Assembly (NCBI GenBank): GCA_026390165.1
Contig: JAPLGM010000012.1
Span: 124,001 to 188,000 of the forward strand
Direction of reading: 5' to 3'
Length of the DNA: 64,000 nt
Origin: Campylobacterales bacterium
Lineage (GTDB): Bacteria > Campylobacterota > Campylobacteria > Campylobacterales > Sulfurimonadaceae
In this document: piece by piece, positions 52,205-60,040 of the stretch
Numbering within the stretch: position 1 is the stretch's first letter
How the letters are laid out: each line of letters begins with the position of its first letter
The notes under the pieces: model-generated
What the model was told of the DNA's origin: nothing
The model's database searches: none
The model's input: the letters and a program-made list of their open reading frames with translations, nothing else
Position numbers and translations under genes: made by a program

Positions 52205-53425
52205 TTATAGCAAACTCTCGCTCTCTTGTAAAAATGTCAGTGTAATGGTGTAGTGTACTTCATCAGTTTTTATTTCATAGGCAAATCCTAGCTCATCACT
52301 GAGTCGGCGGAGCATCTTGTGTCCGATTTTGGAGCTAAAGAGGTATTTTTCCCCTCCCGAACTATTTGTTACGGAGAGAGTTTTGTGTAGTGGGTCGATG
52401 TGTATAGTAATGATGCTGTTCTCAGGTGCGTAGGTCATGGCATTTTCGATGAGGGCGGTTAACGCTTTTATGAGTAATTTTTCAGGGGTATTGAGGGTAA
52501 AGGTGTGTGGTGAGAGGGAAATACTCAACTGTTTTCGTTGGGCTAGAATGGCCACTTTTTGGAGGATTGGTTGGAGTATGAGGGTAAGATTCACAAGGGT
52601 TGGGTCTTCAAAATCGGAGCTTTCTAAAAAAAGGACATTTTGTAGCTCGTCGGTCAGCCGCTTTATATCGTGTCCCAAATCAGCGATAAATTTGGCTTTT
52701 TCATAGTGTTGAGAATTTTCATACACGTCAAGCCGTGAGCGCATAAGGGCAAGAGGGGTTTTGAGTTCATGGGCTGCCTCTTTAAACAGCTCTGATTCTT
52801 TGGTTCGAAACCCTTCTATTCTGTGAATAAGAGCACTAAAGGCGTTGGAAACCTCTTCAATTTCACGCCCTGAACGTTGAAGGGAAAAGTCAAAGGGATC
52901 ACCACTTTTCCAATCGCGTGTTTTTTGGGCAAGAACGGCTAAGGGCTTCATGTAGTAATCGAGTAACACAATCGTGATGATTAACAAAATAAGGAGAGAA
53001 AATAAGTAGCGTAAAAGAAGCTTTTGGGCGTACTTATTAACGGAGAGTTGAAGTTTTGTGTCATCACTTATAGCGTTAAGATAGAGCCCGTTGGGAAGTT
53101 TAAAGGAAGTTGAAATCTCATTTTCTTGTCGAATGTAAGGGATCTTGGTAACCAAAAAACGCAACATAGTAACTTCTGAATTTCGCACGAGCATTTGATT
53201 ATGGGGGATGGTGTAGAGGAACGAAAGATCACTTTTAAGGGTCAGCGGTTGATTGATGTATTCCTCATTGCTCTCAGAGAGAAGGTGATTTAATGCTTTT
53301 TCCAAATCCTCCATCTTCTCTTCGTGCATCGTTTGGGTTGCCACCATCCAGTTGAGACTAAAGGCGATGGCGATGAGAACGGAAAAGATGAGTGCGATTT
53401 TGATTTTAAGGGGTTTAGTATTCAA
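52205..53425 (-). CDS. Sensor histidine kinase of the metal-efflux operon
   Basis: A 406-residue membrane kinase with helices near residues 8-28 and 142-162, a periplasmic domain, HAMP-like linker, and K-E-A-A-H-E-L-K-T-P-L-A-L as the H-box. The ATP site has L-I-E-N-A-M-T-Y. The later glycine boxes are degenerate (N-S-S-G-G-E). It starts with TTG inside the regulator's end (11-bp overlap). As the last gene of the tolC-czcB-czcA operon it probably senses periplasmic metal. Confidence 0.88.
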   Translation of the reverse strand: MNTKPLKIKIALIFSVLIAIAFSLNWMVATQTMHEEKMEDLEKALNHLLSESNEEYINQPLTLKSDLSFLYTIPHNQMLVRNSEVTMLRFLVTKIPYIRQENEISTSFKLPNGLYLNAISDDTKLQLSVNKYAQKLLLRYLFSLLILLIITIVLLDYYMKPLAVLAQKTRDWKSGDPFDFSLQRSGREIEEVSNAFSALIHRIEGFRTKESELFKEAAHELKTPLALMRSRLDVYENSQHYEKAKFIADLGHDIKRLTDELQNVLFLESSDFEDPTLVNLTLILQPILQKVAILAQRKQLSISLSPHTFTLNTPEKLLIKALTALIENAMTYAPENSIITIHIDPLHKTLSVTNSSGGEKYLFSSKIGHKMLRRLSDELGFAYEIKTDEVHYTITLTFLQESESLL

Positions 53426-54062
53426 TCACATACCCCCGTGTTTTAATCGTTTTGATAATAGTAGGGGTGAGTTTGCGTCGAAGCCGTGCGACGAGTTCAT
53501 CGATGGTGTTGGGGGTAATATTCTGGGGATTGTCATAAAGGGCGTCCATAATCTCATCGCGAGACGCGACGCTGTTACGGGATAAAAGATAAAAAAAGAG
53601 GGCATTCTCATTTTTACTGAGGGAAATTTGGGATCCCTCTTTACGGATGCTTTGGCTTTGCGGATCGATTTCATAGCTCTCTAGGGTGAGTAGTGTAGGG
53701 GTATATCGACGGCTAAGGGCAATGATGCGGGCACGTAGTTCTTTGATGTCAAATGGTTTTTCGAGATAATCATCTGCCCCCATCTCAAACCCATCGACTT
53801 TATCATCAATACTGGATAGGGCGCTTAAAACCAAAATAGCTTGTTGCGAATTCTTGGTTTTGGCATATTGGATGATCTCTTGCGCGCGGTCGATACCGTG
53901 AAACGTCCTATCCAAAAGGATCACTTGGTAATGAAAAGCATTCAGATGGTACTTCACGTCGTTAACATCCGAAGCGGTATCGATAATCCATCCATTCTCC
54001 TCTAGGGAGAGTTTGAGAAGTTCTAGGAGTTCGATTTCGTCATCGGCGATTAGGATGCGCAT
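53415..54062 (-). CDS. OmpR-family response regulator of the metal-efflux operon
   Basis: A 215-residue regulator. I-A-D-D-E near residue 6, the phospho-aspartate in L-L-D-R-T-F, and L-E-K-P-F-D form the receiver. The winged-helix output domain ends with I-K-T-R-G-Y-V-I. The ATG follows directly after the DUF3240 stop. It probably activates its own efflux operon, by analogy with CzcR/CusR. Confidence 0.92.
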   Translation of the reverse strand: MRILIADDEIELLELLKLSLEENGWIIDTASDVNDVKYHLNAFHYQVILLDRTFHGIDRAQEIIQYAKTKNSQQAILVLSALSSIDDKVDGFEMGADDYLEKPFDIKELRARIIALSRRYTPTLLTLESYEIDPQSQSIRKEGSQISLSKNENALFFYLLSRNSVASRDEIMDALYDNPQNITPNTIDELVARLRRKLTPTIIKTIKTRGYVIEY

Positions 54063-54350
54063 CTAAAGCTCAGTAACGTCAGATGTGAAGAGTCGAATCG
54101 TTTTATCTTTTAGCTTTTCTTTGATTTGTGTAGAAAGTGAGAGTATTTCATCTTCCGTTAGAAAAAGTTGAAATAGACCAAATGCACGTCTGGCACTCAC
54201 TTGTTCTTCGACACTGATTAAAAACGCTCCTGCTCCATAGCGATTACAGTGGAAAAAATAAAAATCATCATGTTCTTGGGCCAATAAAAGATCGACCAAC
54301 GTATCTTTAATCCCCATTTCAAAATAGATATTCAGTTGTTTTAGCTTCAT
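54063..54350 (-). CDS. DUF3240-like small protein of the RND operon
   Basis: A 95-residue soluble protein with an alternating beta-alpha pattern, G-I-K-D-T-L-V-D-L-L-L, then a C-N-R-Y-G-A-G segment, E-E-Q-V-S-A-R-R and a final helix-strand. It resembles DUF3240, a PII-like family found next to CzcA-type pumps. The gene overlaps czcA by 4 bp and touches the regulator gene. A metal- or nucleotide-linked control of the pump is possible. Family assignment is moderate. Confidence 0.65.
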   Translation of the reverse strand: MKLKQLNIYFEMGIKDTLVDLLLAQEHDDFYFFHCNRYGAGAFLISVEEQVSARRAFGLFQLFLTEDEILSLSTQIKEKLKDKTIRLFTSDVTEL

Positions 54351-57300
54351 CGTTTGCCCCTATTATAAATCATTTTAAATGCCGGCGGTAAAATCATCAG
54401 GGTCAAAATCGTCGATGTGACAAGTCCCCCCAAAACAACGATAGCCAGCGGTTTTTGTACTTCACTCCCGACTCCTGTGGCAAATAATAGGGGGAGGAGA
54501 CCCAGTGCTGCGATAAACGCCGTCATGAGTACGGGACGAAGCCGTCTGGATGCCCCTTCACGCACTGCATCGTCGATCGAATAGCCGTTTTTGAGAAGCA
54601 TATTGAAATAACTCACCATCACGACACCATTAAGGACGGCAATCCCGAATAGGGCTATAAACCCGACTGATGCGGGGACAGAGAGATACTCTCCGCTGAT
54701 ATAGAGTGAAATAATCCCCCCTGTTACAGCAAAAGGGATATTGAGTAAAATCAGTAAGGTTGAACTGACCGATCGGAATGTGAAAAATAAGATGAGAAAA
54801 ATCACCCCAATGCTGACAGGGATAACGGTCATAAGCTTCGCTGCCGCACGCTGTTGATTCTCAAATTGTCCACCGAATACAAGATGGTACCCTTTGGGGA
54901 GGGGAACATTTTGGGTAATTTTTTGTTTCGCCTCTTCGACAAATCCGACCAAATCGCGCCTTTCGACATTGGCACGAACGGTACTTAACCTCTCGGCATT
55001 TTCACGATCTACTTTCAAGACACCCTCGACGGAGTTGATATCGGCAATACTCGCAATCGGAACGGAGAGTCCGTTGCTCAACGGCAGTTCAAGTGACTTA
55101 AACAACTCCATATCTTGAGACACTTCACTGTCCATTCTCATAATGACCGGTATGCGTGAATTTTTTATCGGAAGTTCACTGATGGTGACCCCCTCAAGTG
55201 CTGTTTTTAGGAAAAGTCCCAACTCTGCCGTATCGACTCCCGTTTTGGCGGATTCAATCCGATTGGGGGTCACTTTCAGATAATTGATCCCCTCATTCAA
55301 GGTGGTGAAAACCTCGGAGGAACCTTTGATCTTCTCCAGCGTAGTGGCGATCTCCTCGCTCAAACGATTCAATGTTTCAATATCACTTCCGTAAATTTTG
55401 ACGGCCAAATCACCGCGTGAACCTGTCAGCATCTCCGATACGCGCATCTCGATGGGCTGGGTAAATCCGAAGCTGATTCCTGAAAAATCTTTGAGGGCAT
55501 CGTGAATTTCCCCCTTGATCTCCTCTTTGTTTTTTGCTTTCCACTCTTGCATTGGCTTAAGGGTAATAAACGTGTCGGTTTGGTTTAGACCCATTGGATC
55601 GAGTCCCAGTTCATCGGAACCGGTACGGGCAATAATCGTTTTTACTTCGGGTACATGCGCCAAAATAGAGCGTTGTATGGCGAGATTCAGTTCCTTGGAC
55701 TCCTCCAATGAAATAGAGGGGGGGGATTCCACCCCTAATATAATATCCCCTTCATCCAAAGTAGGCATAAAGCTTTTACCCACCAAGCCAAAAAGGGAGA
55801 GGCTAATCACTAAAAAGAGGATTGCTCCGACAAAAAGAGTTTTTGTACGCGTTAGAGCAAACAGAAGCATTGGTGCATACATACGAGCAAAAAAAGCACC
55901 CAAGTGGGTCTCTTCATGCGGTGTACTTTTTAGAATCAAGGATGAGACGACGGGGATAAGTGTCAATGAAAGGATCAATGAACCAAAGAGGGCAAAGACG
56001 ATAGTCATTGCCACAGGGGCAAATAGTTTCCCTTCCAACCCTTCCAAGGTCAACAACGGCAAAAAGACCACCGCAATGATCAAAATACCGCTAAAGACAG
56101 CTGTGCTGACCTCCTTGGTCGCGCGATACACTTGATGAAGTTTTGGAAGGGATTGATCGTTTTTACTCAGTTGCGCGAATACATTCTCGACGACGACTAC
56201 TGCCGAATCGACCAACATTCCGATTGCAATGGCAAGACCCCCCAAACTCATAAGATTTGCGCTCAGCCCGAAATATTTCATCATTAAAAATGCGATAGCC
56301 AGAGAGAACGGCAAGATGACACTCACCGCAATTGCCGCTCGAATATCTCCCAAGAAGAGCATCAATAGAACAAGAACCAAACCAATTGCTTCCATTAGGG
56401 CTTTGGATACCGTTCCGACAGCCTTTTCGATCAAATTACTTCGATCGTAAAAAGGGACAATGGAGACTCCATCGGGAAGTTGAGGCTCCAGTTTTTTGAG
56501 CCGATCTTTGATTTGGATAATCGTCTCTTTGGCATTAGACCCTTTTAGGGTTAGAATAAGCCCTTCGGTCGCTTCACCTACACCATCTTTTGTGACAAAT
56601 CCCATACGGGTACGGGCATCATCACGCACGTCACAAAAATCACCGATTCGGATGGGGCCGTTAGGGGAGTGGATCGTAATATTGGCAATTTCATCGGGGT
56701 CAGTGACACCGCTTTCTACTTTGACTAAAAAGCTCTCTTCATGTGCATCAATTCTCCCTGCACCGTCATTTTTTAGGTTTTTTTCCAATGTCTCTTGGAG
56801 GATACTTAGGGGGATTCCCAAATGGCGCATTGCCATAAAATCAGGTTGTATCACAATCGCTCGCGCTTCTCCCCCTAAAGCATTGACATCTGCAACCCCT
56901 TTGGCTCCTCGCAGGGCAGGTCGAATGAGGAAATCGAGTAATTCACGCTTCTCTTTTTGGCTGACATTCCCCTCGATGGTAAACATAAACGCTTCACCTA
57001 AAGGAGTCGTAATAGGTGCCATACCTCCGCTGACGCCTTTAGGGAGGCTTGGAAGAATGGCTCCGAGTTTTTCAGAGACTTGTGCACGGGCACGATAAAT
57101 ATCATAGCCGTCAAAAAAGTCGATTGTCACATCGGCAATACCGTATTTTGAGGTACTTTTGAGGAGTTTTTCATTTTCAAGCCCCAAAAGTTCTGCTTCA
57201 AGAGGTTTGACAACGCGATTTTCTACCTCTTCAGGAGTCATTCCCGGAGCTTTCATAATAATTTTGACTTGTGTCGATGAAATATCGGGGAAGGCATCGA

Positions 57301-57406
57301 TTGGGATGCTAAAGAAGGAATAGACCCCATACGCAAATAAGGCCAAGGAGAGGAGGATAACGACTAGCCGCTGTTTGAGCGAAAATTCAATAATAGAATT
57401 AAGCAT
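54347..57406 (-). CDS. czcA: HME-type RND heavy-metal efflux pump (CzcA family)
   Basis: A 1019-residue inner-membrane antiporter. Q-P-I-E-M-R-V-S-E-M-L-T-G-S-R-G-D-L is CzcA-like in the porter domain. The proton-relay helix reads A-I-G-M-L-V-D-S-A-V-V-V-V-E-N, which lacks the D-F-G of zinc/cobalt CzcA and is closer to copper/silver pumps. Metal choice is therefore open. It shares one base with the upstream adaptor gene (TAATG) and overlaps the DUF3240 gene by 4 bp. Confidence 0.93.
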   Translation of the reverse strand: MLNSIIEFSLKQRLVVILLSLALFAYGVYSFFSIPIDAFPDISSTQVKIIMKAPGMTPEEVENRVVKPLEAELLGLENEKLLKSTSKYGIADVTIDFFDGYDIYRARAQVSEKLGAILPSLPKGVSGGMAPITTPLGEAFMFTIEGNVSQKEKRELLDFLIRPALRGAKGVADVNALGGEARAIVIQPDFMAMRHLGIPLSILQETLEKNLKNDGAGRIDAHEESFLVKVESGVTDPDEIANITIHSPNGPIRIGDFCDVRDDARTRMGFVTKDGVGEATEGLILTLKGSNAKETIIQIKDRLKKLEPQLPDGVSIVPFYDRSNLIEKAVGTVSKALMEAIGLVLVLLMLFLGDIRAAIAVSVILPFSLAIAFLMMKYFGLSANLMSLGGLAIAIGMLVDSAVVVVENVFAQLSKNDQSLPKLHQVYRATKEVSTAVFSGILIIAVVFLPLLTLEGLEGKLFAPVAMTIVFALFGSLILSLTLIPVVSSLILKSTPHEETHLGAFFARMYAPMLLFALTRTKTLFVGAILFLVISLSLFGLVGKSFMPTLDEGDIILGVESPPSISLEESKELNLAIQRSILAHVPEVKTIIARTGSDELGLDPMGLNQTDTFITLKPMQEWKAKNKEEIKGEIHDALKDFSGISFGFTQPIEMRVSEMLTGSRGDLAVKIYGSDIETLNRLSEEIATTLEKIKGSSEVFTTLNEGINYLKVTPNRIESAKTGVDTAELGLFLKTALEGVTISELPIKNSRIPVIMRMDSEVSQDMELFKSLELPLSNGLSVPIASIADINSVEGVLKVDRENAERLSTVRANVERRDLVGFVEEAKQKITQNVPLPKGYHLVFGGQFENQQRAAAKLMTVIPVSIGVIFLILFFTFRSVSSTLLILLNIPFAVTGGIISLYISGEYLSVPASVGFIALFGIAVLNGVVMVSYFNMLLKNGYSIDDAVREGASRRLRPVLMTAFIAALGLLPLLFATGVGSEVQKPLAIVVLGGLVTSTILTLMILPPAFKMIYNRGKR

Positions 57407-58458
57407 TACTCAAATCCCATACCGCTGAGAATACCTTTGAGATTAATAATCCCCTCGGTTACTACTTGCTCACGCGACGTAAACCCTTGCGGTTGTACCG
57501 CAATATGTTCTTTATAGATCTTTTGAATGTTCACCGTTTGGGGGATAAATCCCGTTGCAGTTCTCACAAAACAGATATCTTTCCCCTTATATTTTGTCAC
57601 CGAAACCCGAGGGAGGAGCATCCATTCTTCTGTTTTAGCCGATGCAATCAGAAATTCACTAGAGGTACCTGCTCGGTATTGCTCATTGGTTTTGGTAATG
57701 GTAGCGATTGCGGTAGCGGAATTATTCATCATATCCACAGAGGAAGAGATAGCACTCACTGTCCCGATCTTCACTCCCAATTTGTCCATGACGTCTGACC
57801 CTTTCTTAATGGATCCGATTATTTTTGGAGGGATTTTGATGTAGGCACTAAACGCACTGGCATTAGCTATCTTCAAGTAGGGGACAAAGGGGTCAATCTT
57901 TTCCCCTGTTTTGATCGGAGCGTGGGCAAGAATTCCATTTTGTTGTGCGCGAATCGTAAATATCATCCCATCTTTAGGAGCCGTATCCGCTCCTGCAAAG
58001 ATAAAACGGTTCTGTAACTCACCTATTTTGGTTCGAAGGGTCATTACTTCGAGGGCACTTTTCTGTGATTCGCGTTGTGAAATTATTCCATCTTTATACA
58101 ATAGAGCATCTTTACGGGCATACTGCTGTGCTAATGTAAGACGGTTACGCATATCAATCAATTCGTATCGGCTTGCGAGAAGTTCGGAGGAGGCGATCTT
58201 ACAAATTACTTCCCCTTTTTTTACAGGGTCGCCTGTTTGTTTTATTAACTCCACAACAGTAGCTTCAGAACTGAGGGTATAATTCTTAGCCCCCTTATCG
58301 CTGTATTCGAATAATCCGATAAACGGGCCCATCGCCTCACTCTTGATACGATGAACTGCTTCAACTTTGATTCCAACTTTTTTAATTTGCGCATCACTCA
58401 TCGTGATTTGTGCCATAGCGACTGAGGCGATTGCCCATAATAGTAAAAGTGTTTTCAT
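57406..58458 (-). CDS. RND periplasmic adaptor subunit (CzcB/CusB type)
   Basis: A 350-residue membrane-fusion protein linking the pump to the outer-membrane channel. A signal peptide covers about 17 residues (M-K-T-L-L-L-L-W-A). Hairpin helices at 90-150, lipoyl-like halves (V-K-K-G-E-V-I-C-K-I) and a beta-barrel follow. The ATG at 58458 (AGGGAG 9 nt upstream) is preferred over a TTG six bases earlier. It overlaps the tolC-type gene by 4 bp. Confidence 0.9.
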   Translation of the reverse strand: MKTLLLLWAIASVAMAQITMSDAQIKKVGIKVEAVHRIKSEAMGPFIGLFEYSDKGAKNYTLSSEATVVELIKQTGDPVKKGEVICKIASSELLASRYELIDMRNRLTLAQQYARKDALLYKDGIISQRESQKSALEVMTLRTKIGELQNRFIFAGADTAPKDGMIFTIRAQQNGILAHAPIKTGEKIDPFVPYLKIANASAFSAYIKIPPKIIGSIKKGSDVMDKLGVKIGTVSAISSSVDMMNNSATAIATITKTNEQYRAGTSSEFLIASAKTEEWMLLPRVSVTKYKGKDICFVRTATGFIPQTVNIQKIYKEHIAVQPQGFTSREQVVTEGIINLKGILSGMGFE

Positions 58459-59648
58459 TCCCAAATTCTCCCTAATTTTTCTTCCAGTCCGTTCATCTCA
58501 TCAATGTAATCACGTTTGAGTTCACCCGTATGAAGACGTGCATCGTAATAACTGTTTTTGGTCGCCAAATATTCAAACTGGCTGACGACTCCCGCTTCGT
58601 ATCCTTTGCGCGCCATTTCCATAAGATTTTTTTGGATCTTTTGGGTGAGTATGGAATCGTTGAATCGTTTCTCTTTCATCTCTAGGTGTTCCAAAAGGGT
58701 GTGAATGATCATCGTTAATTTTTGATGGGTCACTTCGCGGCGATGGAGGAGGGCACTTCGTTGCGCCATGAGGGCAGCAATCTTTTTCTCATTTTTATCC
58801 CCCCATGCCAATGGCATGCTGAGACGAAAATCGATGCTGTTTTGGGTCGGTTCGTAGGTGGCACCCGCTCCCATTGAAACAAATTCATTCCCCTCATAGG
58901 GAACACTCTTCATCTGTGCGTTCAGAGTAGCAATCTGAGCATTGAGGGTTTGAAGTACCCCTGCATTGTTAATACGTTCCTGCGTCTTATTATCATCGGC
59001 AATAAAAGCAAACGGCAGATCATCGACTATAATCTCCTCATCGATCATTGCCATCTCTTTGAGTCCATGTTGTGCGTGTTCGTATTCCATCTCCCCAAGG
59101 GCGAGTTCTTGTACGGCATACCGTTCATCCCCTTGAAGTCGTAAAAGCTCCATTTGAGAGATCCGTCCTGCATTGAATTTCTTTTGGGCGATAGCCGTTG
59201 CCTCTTTTGCTGAGGTTACTTTTCCCCGTAAAATGGTGATTTTATCGTGTTCGATGAGGGCTATGAACCAATGGTGTTTGAGGGTTACTTGGATAAGGTG
59301 CTGTTGGATCTGGGCTTCTTGATGGAGTGCTTTAGCTATTTCATCGTATTGGTGGGCGTGTGCCTCTTGCAAAGCGGGCTTTTTGAGGTGGTAATTGACC
59401 ATCGCTGTATACCGTATCCCGCTTGGGGTAGAATCTTTTCCTTGGATGCCACTGGCACCTCCTTCTAGTAAAAGCGGTTCATTGGCGAGTACAGAACTTT
59501 TTTCGTAGCCGTTGGAGGTAATGGCTCCATTGATTTGAATCATCTCTCCTGATCCCTGATAGGCATGATCGCACAGCGTGTTAAAACTCATGCCGTATGA
59601 GAGGAGTGGGGTGAGCAAAAGTGCAGGTAGTAATGAAAATGATCGCAT
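58455..59648 (-). CDS. TolC-family outer-membrane efflux channel (CzcC type)
   Basis: A 397-residue outer-membrane factor with a signal peptide (residues 1-19, ending S-Y-G). Two long helical repeats are typical; A-Q-K-K-F-N-A-G-R-I-S-Q-M-E and A-R-K-G-Y-E-A-G-V-V-S-Q-F-E-Y are the paired family motifs. It is the first gene of the six-gene operon and diverges from feoAB. Confidence 0.9.
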   Translation of the reverse strand: MRSFSLLPALLLTPLLSYGMSFNTLCDHAYQGSGEMIQINGAITSNGYEKSSVLANEPLLLEGGASGIQGKDSTPSGIRYTAMVNYHLKKPALQEAHAHQYDEIAKALHQEAQIQQHLIQVTLKHHWFIALIEHDKITILRGKVTSAKEATAIAQKKFNAGRISQMELLRLQGDERYAVQELALGEMEYEHAQHGLKEMAMIDEEIIVDDLPFAFIADDNKTQERINNAGVLQTLNAQIATLNAQMKSVPYEGNEFVSMGAGATYEPTQNSIDFRLSMPLAWGDKNEKKIAALMAQRSALLHRREVTHQKLTMIIHTLLEHLEMKEKRFNDSILTQKIQKNLMEMARKGYEAGVVSQFEYLATKNSYYDARLHTGELKRDYIDEMNGLEEKLGRIWE

Positions 59649-59724
59649 ACGACCCCTTTTCTAATTGTATGTGACCATTATAGGGAAATGAGATGAGAAA
59701 ATCTTGAGAAGTTGGATCAGTATT

Positions 59725-59739
59725 TGAGAATGGTTGTCA
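59725..59739. promoter_or_regulatory. Fur-box-like site upstream of feoA
   Basis: TGAGAAT-G-GTTGTCA resembles the 7-1-7 Fur consensus TGATAAT-N-ATTATCA (11 of 14 arm positions). A TATAAT -10 hexamer follows at 59751-59756, so binding would block the feoAB promoter under iron-replete conditions. Confidence 0.55.
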
Positions 59740-59794
59740 ATTAAATAAGGTATAATTTTCCCCTAAAGATATTTTGTCAATTATGGAATGAAGA

Positions 59795-60040
59795 ATGAAT
59801 AAAAATTCAATGTCACTTTTAAGTGCATGTAGCAAGGGCGGAAGCTGTACGGTCGTCAAAAATAATGCAACAGGACCTCTCAAACAGCGTCTTATTGCGT
59901 TTGGATTGCTTAAAGGTTCTGAGGTAAAAATGCTCGAATGCGCACCGGGGAAAAGCACTTTTGAGATTAAAGTGGGAAATGTAAGTTTGGCATTGCGAAA
60001 AGAGGAAGCTGAGCTAATCGAGGTGACTGATGTCCGATAA
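59795..60040 (+). CDS. feoA: Ferrous iron transport protein FeoA
   Basis: An 81-residue SH3-like protein that helps FeoB. L-K-Q-R-L-I-A-F-G-L-L-K-G-S-E-V and V-G-N-V-S-L-A-L-R-K-E-E-A are family features. A C-x5-C pair near the start (C-S-K-G-G-S-C) is an extra. The stop overlaps the feoB ATG by 11 bp. Confidence 0.92.
   Translation: MNKNSMSLLSACSKGGSCTVVKNNATGPLKQRLIAFGLLKGSEVKMLECAPGKSTFEIKVGNVSLALRKEEAELIEVTDVR

Noticed and set aside
55515-57098. Long plus-strand reading frames opposite the czcA gene (206 and 200 codons)
   Set aside because: They are serine/arginine-rich mirror frames of a clear RND pump gene; composition fits antisense shadow.
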